From Parabacteroides sp. TM07-1AC (GTDB lineage Bacteria; Bacteroidota; Bacteroidia; Bacteroidales; Tannerellaceae), in contig NZ_QUKD01000002.1 in NCBI RefSeq assembly GCF_003480915.1, positions 738,091-802,090 on the forward strand: 64,000 bases of DNA, read 5' to 3'. Below are positions 58,657 to 64,000 of the stretch, in pieces. A program made the translations under genes and the position numbers. How positions within the stretch are numbered: position 1 is the stretch's first letter; each line of letters begins with the position of its first letter. The notes under the pieces are model-generated. The model saw only the letters and a program-made list of their open reading frames with translations, searched no databases and was not told the DNA's origin.

Positions 58657-58780
58657 TTTACCCTTGCAGAAAAGTTGTTGCCGACAGTGTCGGCTATATT
58701 GTCGACAGCGTCAGCAATATTGTCGACGACGTCGGCAAAGCTGTCGACACTGTCGGCAACAGATTTTCTGCAAGGGTAAA
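58657..58780. repeat. inverted-repeat-bounded tandem repeat element, 21-bp unit
   Basis: TTTACCCTTGCAGAAAA (58657-58673) recurs inverted at 58764-58780; similarity extends inward over about 37 bp per arm (TGTTGCCGACAGTGTCG). Between and within the arms lie four units of a 21-bp repeat built around GTCGACNNNGTCGGCAATATT (58681 onward). The whole 124 bp is a structured unit in the gap between the Smr and CYTH genes. It has neither transposase nor spacers. A MITE-like or nucleoid/transcription-affecting element is possible. Confidence 0.75.
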
Positions 58781-58824
58781 TAGGATTCATACGGTACTTA
58801 TCTGTTATTAATCAGGAGGTATTG

Positions 58825-59898
58825 TTACTTGATCGTTACCATAGTTGCGCCGAATCCGTACTCACGAAAAGAAGCATCCTGATAATAGTGTTGTTTGTAT
58901 CTCGTTTTCAACTCTTTCTCAATAGCCTTACGAAGTACTCCGTCGCCTTTACCGTGGATAAAGACAATCTTCTGTCCTTTATGATTGGCATACTTCGCCA
59001 ATATTTCATGGAACTTATCTAACTGATAGGTCAGCATATCCGCATTACTCAGTCCATTCGTATTATCCAGCAGTTCAGTGATGTGCAGGTCGACTTCCAG
59101 TATAGCGCCGTCTGATTTTTTCTTCACGATAGACTGCGGAGCATGACGGTCTTCCTGAACTTTCTGATACATCGCTTCTTTCAGATCCGCTGCAGAAACA
59201 AGCAGTTCCCGCTCCGGTACATCGTTCCGGACAATTGGATAAACCATCGCATCCTCTTCAAAGAAGTCATTTTCCATAAAGCAATGTTGTTTATAGAACT
59301 TCACCGTATCGAGATGCAACTCAACAGAGATAGAGTTCTTCAACGAATAAGGTTTATCTTTCTTGAAAGCAATCAGCTGTACGCAGATACGTTCCAGATC
59401 GTTCAGATCTTCTTTGCCGAACTCTTCCAGGAAGATTTTCGTATTCGGTTCTATCAGGCCATTGTAACGGCTGATCCAGCTATTGTTATGGCGGTTCATA
59501 TAGTTGAAGAACAGATAATAATTGCTGTCATTGATGAAATAGGCTTCATAACCGCTCTGCTGTATTACCTTAGTCGGTTCAAGCGGTAAATAAGCCAGAT
59601 AGATATTCATCCGTTCCCCTTCGGGTGTTTCTTCAATCTTCACTTCCTCCGGCTTTGGCTGTGGCTTTGGAGCGGATTGTTGAACCTGTGCCTGTGGTTG
59701 TATTTTCGGACGGTTCGAGCTATGCACCTGCATTTCATTCTCACCTCCTACGACTACGCACTCACGGATCAGTGCCGGTACTTCAAACCCGTCTTCATCC
59801 TCGACCAGCACCTGGTCTTTTCCTTTAAAACTACGTACGATTCCGCCTCCTGTCGTATTCAGGAAACGGACTTTATCTCCGACTTTTACAGTATTCAT
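58825..59898 (-). CDS. DUF2027 / Smr domain protein
   Basis: This 357-residue protein starts at ATG 59898 (MNTVKVGDKVRFLNTTGG); the longer frame to 60021 is rejected because it crosses the promoter. The N-terminal KOW/SH3-like barrel (VKVGDKVRFLNTTGGGIVRSFKG) is followed by a Pro/Gln-rich linker (about 73-95), a central DUF2027 beta domain and a C-terminal Smr domain (about 265-357, LEVDLHITELLDN, then VFIHGKGDGVLRKAIEKEL and FGATMVTIK). DxH and HGKG are the Smr nuclease motifs. It resembles MutS2-type Smr fragments. A nucleic-acid role, such as ribosome rescue or recombination, is inference. Confidence 0.88.
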   Translation of the reverse strand: MNTVKVGDKVRFLNTTGGGIVRSFKGKDQVLVEDEDGFEVPALIRECVVVGGENEMQVHSSNRPKIQPQAQVQQSAPKPQPKPEEVKIEETPEGERMNIYLAYLPLEPTKVIQQSGYEAYFINDSNYYLFFNYMNRHNNSWISRYNGLIEPNTKIFLEEFGKEDLNDLERICVQLIAFKKDKPYSLKNSISVELHLDTVKFYKQHCFMENDFFEEDAMVYPIVRNDVPERELLVSAADLKEAMYQKVQEDRHAPQSIVKKKSDGAILEVDLHITELLDNTNGLSNADMLTYQLDKFHEILAKYANHKGQKIVFIHGKGDGVLRKAIEKELKTRYKQHYYQDASFREYGFGATMVTIK

Positions 59899-59923
59899 CG
59901 TTTTATTATTAGTGTTATGAACA

Positions 59924-59931
59924 CAAAAGTA
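59924..59931 (-). promoter_or_regulatory. -7 box of the DUF2027/Smr gene
   Basis: Read leftward this is TACTTTTG, a perfect match 26 bp before the start codon at 59898. It lies back to back with the queA promoter. Confidence 0.65.
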
Positions 59932-59954
59932 ATATATTTCCCACACATTTGTAG

Positions 59955-59962
59955 TACTTTTG
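59955..59962 (+). promoter_or_regulatory. -7 box of queA
   Basis: TACTTTTG is a perfect match 42 bp before the queA start codon; it rules out starts upstream of about 59970. Confidence 0.65.
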
Positions 59963-60003
59963 CACCCGGTTCGAAAAGAACATATCCGAAAATAGAGATA
60001 GCA

Positions 60004-61221
60004 ATGATTACAAAAACTCAACAGATAAGTATCGAAGATTATAACTATCCGTTACCTGATGAACGAATAGCGAAGTTTCCGCTGCCTAAGCGGGACGAAT
60101 CCAAATTATTGCTTTACCGGGACGGGAAAGTAAGTGAGAGCGTTTTCAAGCATATTACAGATTACCTGCCGGAAGGTTCGTTGATGGTATTCAATAATAC
60201 CCGCGTCATCCAGGCGCGGCTGTTGTTCCAGCGCGTGACGGGGGCTCAGATCGAAGTCTTCTGCCTGGATCCTGCCGTTCCGCATGATTATGAGCTTATC
60301 TTTCAGGAAACGGAAGCGTGTAACTGGATTTGCCTGATCGGAAATGCGAAGAAATGGAAAGAGCCCGTTCTCTCCCGCGAGATCAGCGTTGCCGGCCAAA
60401 CAGTCAGGTTATCCGCCGAAAAGGTTCAAAGCTACGGAGAGACACATCAGATACGGTTCAGTTGGGACGGTGGTTTCAGCTTTGCCGAAGTGCTGGATGC
60501 GGCAGGCGAACTGCCCATACCTCCTTATCTGCATCGTAAAACGGAGGAAAGCGATCTGAAGACGTACCAGACTGTTTATTCGAAAGTCAAAGGTTCGGTA
60601 GCCGCACCGACTGCGGGGCTTCATTTCACACCGGAAGTGCTGGCGGACCTGGATACCAAAGGTTTCGGTCGCGAAGAACTGACATTGCATGTCGGAGCCG
60701 GAACATTCAAGCCGGTCAAGAGCGAAACGATCGAAGGGCATGAAATGCATACCGAATATATATCCGTACGCCGCAGTACCGTCGAACGGGTCATGCAGCA
60801 CCTGGGACATATCATAGCTGTCGGAACGACTTCCGTCCGCACACTCGAAAGCCTTTATTACATAGGCGTAACGCTTGCGGCTCATCCGGAAGCAACCTCC
60901 GAAGAGTTGGTTGTCAAACAATGGATGCCGTATGAGGAAGCCAACAACCGGCTGACTACAGCAGAAGCCCTGCAGAATATACTCGATTATCTGGACAAAC
61001 ACCAGCTGAACACCTTGATCACGGCAACCCAGATTATCATTGCTCCGGGTTATGAGTTCAAGATCGTAAAAGGTATTGTCACCAATTTCCACCAGCCTAA
61101 AAGCACCCTGCTTCTGCTGATTTCCGCGTTCGTGAAAGGAGATTGGAAAAATATCTATAACTATGCACTGGGACATGATTTCCGTTTCCTGAGTTATGGG
61201 GATAGCTCGCTGTTATTATAA
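60004..61221 (+). CDS. queA: tRNA preQ1(34) S-adenosylmethionine ribosyltransferase-isomerase
   Basis: This enzyme transfers and isomerises the ribosyl moiety of SAM onto preQ1 in tRNA during queuosine synthesis. From ATG 60004 it has 405 residues (MITKTQQISIEDYNYPLPDE). Family motifs are YPLPDERIAKFPLPKRDESKLL, VFNNTRVIQARL, AAPTAGLHFT, LHVGAGTFKPV and TNFHQPKSTLLLLISAFV. The open frame extends back to 59677, but that part overlaps the divergent gene and the promoter. The insert after VIQARLLF is longer than in Escherichia coli QueA, as usual for this phylum. Confidence 0.95.
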   Translation: MITKTQQISIEDYNYPLPDERIAKFPLPKRDESKLLLYRDGKVSESVFKHITDYLPEGSLMVFNNTRVIQARLLFQRVTGAQIEVFCLDPAVPHDYELIFQETEACNWICLIGNAKKWKEPVLSREISVAGQTVRLSAEKVQSYGETHQIRFSWDGGFSFAEVLDAAGELPIPPYLHRKTEESDLKTYQTVYSKVKGSVAAPTAGLHFTPEVLADLDTKGFGREELTLHVGAGTFKPVKSETIEGHEMHTEYISVRRSTVERVMQHLGHIIAVGTTSVRTLESLYYIGVTLAAHPEATSEELVVKQWMPYEEANNRLTTAEALQNILDYLDKHQLNTLITATQIIIAPGYEFKIVKGIVTNFHQPKSTLLLLISAFVKGDWKNIYNYALGHDFRFLSYGDSSLLL

Positions 61222-61292
61222 TAATGAATATACGGTTCAGGCAATATCCTTTCAATCCATTCGTTATTACATAGTATAAAGATTATCCGGTG

Positions 61293-63284
61293 ATGAATAA
61301 GAAGATTACTCCCTATATATTACTGTTTTTAACCGCTTTATTGCTTTTTTCCTGCAAATCAGCCAAGCTGAGCGATGCAGAGGAGAAGCAGCGGATCGGC
61401 GAATACTTTGAGGCAGCAGCTATTTATCGGAAAGTTTATACGAAAACGTCTCCGCAGAAAAGGGACTTACGGGGATATATTGCCTACCGAATGGCTGAAT
61501 GTAACCGGCTTATCAACAATACACCGAGGGCTACCAGTGCCTATATGAATGCATTACGCTATGAATATCCGGATAGTATCGTAAGCCTGCGACTGGGACA
61601 GATGTACCAGAAAACCGGCAAATATACGGATGCTATACGTTATTATAATGACTTCCTGCAACGGAACCCGGAAAGCGAACTGGCCCTTAACGGAATAAAA
61701 GGCAGTGAACTGGCTCCTGTATGGAAACAGAACCCGACCCGTTATGTCGTCAAGCGGATGGAGAAATTCAATTCCCGCCGAGGCGAATTCAGTCCGATGC
61801 TGTTCGGTGACAAATACGATCAGCTTTACTTCACCTCTTCCCGCACTCCCAAAGGGGCTAACAAAGACAAGGATGAAACGATCAGTGCCATCACCGGCAT
61901 AAGAAACAACGACTTTTTCCTGGTCAAGCAGGATGAACAAGGTAACTGGCTCGCCCCCATCGAACTGGAGGACGAAGTGAATACCGAATTCGACGAAGGA
62001 ACACCTTCTTTCTCGAAAGACGGCAATACCATGTATTACACCTATTGCGCACAAGATCCGGAAGGACCGCGTACATCAGAAATATACATCTCTACCCGTA
62101 GCAGTGCTAAATGGGGCAAAGGGACACGTGCCACTATTGTAAAAGACTCAGTTACAGCCCTGGGGCATCCGTCTGTTTCACCTGACGGCAAATACCTGTA
62201 TTATGTATCCGATGCAGTCGGAGGTTTCGGGGGAAAAGATATCTTCCGCTCCCGCCTTGTAGGTAACGATTTCGGTCCGATGGAAAATCTGGGACCGGAG
62301 ATCAATACGCCCGGCGACGAAATGTTCCCGTACGTACGCGACTCCGTTACACTCTACTTCGCCTCTAACGGGCATCCGGGAATGGGCGGTTTGGATCTTT
62401 TCAAAGCGACCCAGGACAGTACAGGCAAGTGGCATGTCGAAAACCTGAAAGCACCAATCAACTCCATGGCGGACGATTTCGGCATTACATTCGAGGGAAA
62501 CAAGGAAAAAGGATTCTTCAGTTCCAACCGTAATGATGCACGCGGGTACGATCATCTGTACTCGTTCGAACTTCCTACGATAACGATATTCATCGAAGGT
62601 ATTGTCTTCGATGTGGATGAAAATCCGATCGAAGATGCAACCGTCCGCATTGTCGGCAAAGACGGTCTGAATGTGAAAGTTCCGGCAAAGAAAGACGGAA
62701 CTTACCGGGTGGAACTGGAGCGCGACATCCGTTATGTTATGATGGCTAGTGCCCGTGGTTACCTCAACCAGAACTTCGAACTGAAAACCGGACCGGAAGA
62801 GAAGAACGAAACTTATATCGTAGACTTCTACCTCTCTCCGATCAGTAAACCGGTCGTTATCGACAATATCTTCTACGATTTCGATAAAGCGACCCTGCGC
62901 CCGGAATCACAGAAAGCACTGGATGAGATGATCAAGATGCTGAACGATAACCCGAACGTGACGATCGAGTTGGGAGCACATACCGACCGCAAAGGTAGCG
63001 ACCAGTATAATGAACGCCTGGCACAACGCCGTGCCCAGTCGGTAGTGGATTACCTGATTGCAGGAGGCATCGACAAAGAACGTCTGGAAGCCAAAGGCTA
63101 CGGCGAAAGCGTTCCGAAGGTCATCAACAAGAAGATGGCCAAAAGCTTCGACTTCCTGAAAGAAGGAGATGTGCTGACGGAAGAATTTATCCTGACACTG
63201 CCTCCGGAACAACAGGAAATGGCAGACCAAATAAACCGCCGCACAGAGTTTAAGGTACTCAGAACGAATTACAACCTGTTCTAA
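61293..63284 (+). CDS. OmpA-family lipoprotein with TPR, PD40 propeller and CarboxypepD-like domains (PorE-like)
   Basis: This 663-residue lipoprotein has lipobox LLFSC (Cys21) after MNKKITPYILLFLTALLLF. In order it has TPR-like helices (about 25-130), a WD40-like PD40 beta-propeller (about 155-435, PSFSKDGNTMYYTY and HPSVSPDGKYLYYVSD repeats), a carboxypeptidase-regulatory-like domain (about 440-525) and an OmpA C-terminal peptidoglycan-binding domain (about 530-663, ELGAHTDRKGSDQYNERLAQ). This four-domain order is that of PorE, which anchors the type IX secretion machine to peptidoglycan in Porphyromonas gingivalis. Similar proteins exist in Bacteroidales without full T9SS, so the secretion role is inference. 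Confidence 0.88.
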   Translation: MNKKITPYILLFLTALLLFSCKSAKLSDAEEKQRIGEYFEAAAIYRKVYTKTSPQKRDLRGYIAYRMAECNRLINNTPRATSAYMNALRYEYPDSIVSLRLGQMYQKTGKYTDAIRYYNDFLQRNPESELALNGIKGSELAPVWKQNPTRYVVKRMEKFNSRRGEFSPMLFGDKYDQLYFTSSRTPKGANKDKDETISAITGIRNNDFFLVKQDEQGNWLAPIELEDEVNTEFDEGTPSFSKDGNTMYYTYCAQDPEGPRTSEIYISTRSSAKWGKGTRATIVKDSVTALGHPSVSPDGKYLYYVSDAVGGFGGKDIFRSRLVGNDFGPMENLGPEINTPGDEMFPYVRDSVTLYFASNGHPGMGGLDLFKATQDSTGKWHVENLKAPINSMADDFGITFEGNKEKGFFSSNRNDARGYDHLYSFELPTITIFIEGIVFDVDENPIEDATVRIVGKDGLNVKVPAKKDGTYRVELERDIRYVMMASARGYLNQNFELKTGPEEKNETYIVDFYLSPISKPVVIDNIFYDFDKATLRPESQKALDEMIKMLNDNPNVTIELGAHTDRKGSDQYNERLAQRRAQSVVDYLIAGGIDKERLEAKGYGESVPKVINKKMAKSFDFLKEGDVLTEEFILTLPPEQQEMADQINRRTEFKVLRTNYNLF

Positions 63285-63292
63285 AGGTTTCG

Positions 63293-63652
63293 TTATTCCG
63301 TTTTGCTTTTCGCCAACACTTCGGAAAAAGAGATGGGCCAGTCAATCGCGTTCATCAACGTTTCGAAAGCCATGCGATAGTTAAGCGGAATAACCATATA
63401 TTCGGAATACAGATCACATACAATCAATGCCAGCAGCATCTTGATGTTGTAATGCGTCTTTTTCAGAATGACCAGGCTTTCCAGGACAGACGTGTCCTGT
63501 GCCTTTTCAAAATCCTGCTCCGTCAGGAGGAGTTTATTCTGCAACTGCTGAAAATGCGGACAATCAGCTGCGGTAGTATAGCCATCCATCCCCTCTTCAA
63601 TATCCAGTAAAACCCGGCAAACAGCTATCCGTTCTCTTTCATTTGGATTCAT
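63293..63652 (-). CDS. hypothetical 119-residue protein
   Basis: I do not recognise this family. It is a soluble, mostly helical protein (MNPNERERIAVCRVLLDIEE, then QLQNKLLLTEQDFEKAQDTS and a C-terminal YRMAFETLMNAIDWPISFSE). It converges with the PorE-like gene, its stop lying 8 bp away. Two perfect leftward -7 boxes (TATCTTTG at 63888-63881 and 63971-63964) lie 230 and 310 bp upstream and could serve it through a long leader. Confidence 0.7.
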   Translation of the reverse strand: MNPNERERIAVCRVLLDIEEGMDGYTTAADCPHFQQLQNKLLLTEQDFEKAQDTSVLESLVILKKTHYNIKMLLALIVCDLYSEYMVIPLNYRMAFETLMNAIDWPISFSEVLAKSKTE

Positions 63653-64000
63653 ATAATATGATCAAGCCGCCCTGTTTCCCTTGTTTGGCATTTTATATAA
63701 TAAAGAAGCGTGGAAACTGTTAATCCATTATTCGGAACTGAGGTATCGCCAAACACCCATCGAACAAATAATAAGACAACAGCCCACGCCCTATTCTATA
63801 TACAGGAGTATATATAACAAGCGTGAGCGTTCAGTTGTCTATCATCTTCGTCCGACTAGAAATTTGGCGATTTTCAGTTCCAAAGATAATATCTTAAACG
63901 CTTATATGTCACCCAACTAATGAGTAGCCAAAACTCAACGGCCCGCTCATTCTTTGAATGGGACAAAGATAGCTAAAAGCAATAATATATATTCTTTGCA
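63653..64000. other. non-coding stretch with leftward -7 boxes
   Basis: No supported gene is present. Two perfect leftward -7 boxes, TATCTTTG (complement of 63881-63888 and 63964-63971), are visible. A CTATATA/TATATA dyad flanks CAGGAG near 63797-63815. Confidence 0.5.

Noticed and set aside
58536..58811. Plus-strand frame encoding a seven-residue repeat (VDSVSNI-like)
   Set aside because: The repeat peptide follows from a 21-bp DNA repeat that is open in several frames; half of the frame is antisense to the CYTH gene. A DNA element explains it better.
59677..60003. 109-residue N-terminal extension of QueA
   Set aside because: It overlaps the divergent DUF2027 gene and both -7 boxes, and the QueA family begins at MITKTQQISIEDY.
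63681..63920. 79-residue plus-strand frame after the last gene
   Set aside because: It starts at TTG, has no -7 box or ribosome-binding site, and its composition (many Arg, Ile, Tyr) looks like translated non-coding DNA.

Overview
The window reads as chromosomal DNA of a gut Bacteroidales, most likely a Parabacteroides-like organism. The signs are repeated SusC/SusD pairs, ECF sigma/FecR regulators, perfect Bacteroidetes -7 boxes (TAnnTTTG) in front of many genes, an S46 dipeptidyl-peptidase and a DUF6383-type surface protein. The genus is an inference; the phylum is clear. No rRNA, tRNA, transposase, integrase or CRISPR array was seen.

Layout. 1-6317 (minus strand): nutrient-uptake locus 1, read as ECF sigma, FecR anti-sigma, SusC with STN domain, SusD (cut by the window edge). 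A 19-bp inverted-repeat pair (6350-6507) that looks like an invertible control segment precedes the sigma gene. 6686-12448 (minus): a five-gene MacAB/TolC-type export operon. 12957-16403: single metabolic genes (MBL-fold hydrolase, VOC protein, GyrI-like protein, ROK kinase, Nudix hydrolase). 16554-22224 (plus): SusC/SusD pair 3 behind a second invertible segment. 22336-30514 (minus): locus 2, ECF sigma, FecR, SusC, SusD and a GH29 alpha-L-fucosidase. 30691-37146: a TPR giant plus beta-barrel pair, a 34-residue membrane protein and a MATE exporter. 37208-41129 (minus): a TonB receptor and a Big2/DUF4374-like lipoprotein under a cobalamin riboswitch. 41583-64000: metY, a 1280-residue secreted DUF6383 protein, a glycosyltransferase/LpxH-like pair, an EF-G paralogue with degenerate GTPase motifs, Wzi-like and lipocalin-like proteins, hemW, a zeta-toxin-like ATPase with a small partner, an S46 peptidase, CYTH and Smr proteins, queA, a PorE-like OmpA protein and one unknown.

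The most notable signals are regulatory. (1) Two segments (6350-6507 and 16554-16946) are bounded by inverted repeats that match AGTYYYN4GDACT, the motif of the Bacteroides fragilis invertase Tsr0667, which switches SusC/SusD promoters; no recombinase is encoded here, so it would act in trans. (2) In both sigma/FecR/SusC loci a perfect plus-strand -7 box overlaps the susC start codon and is followed 50-60 bp later by a hairpin with a T-run, the layout expected for a short antisense RNA of the DonS type. Locus 1 therefore appears to carry DNA inversion, sigma/anti-sigma signalling and an antisense RNA in series. (3) A B12 riboswitch drives a receptor whose partner lipoprotein resembles the siderophore-binding XusB family rather than BtuG.
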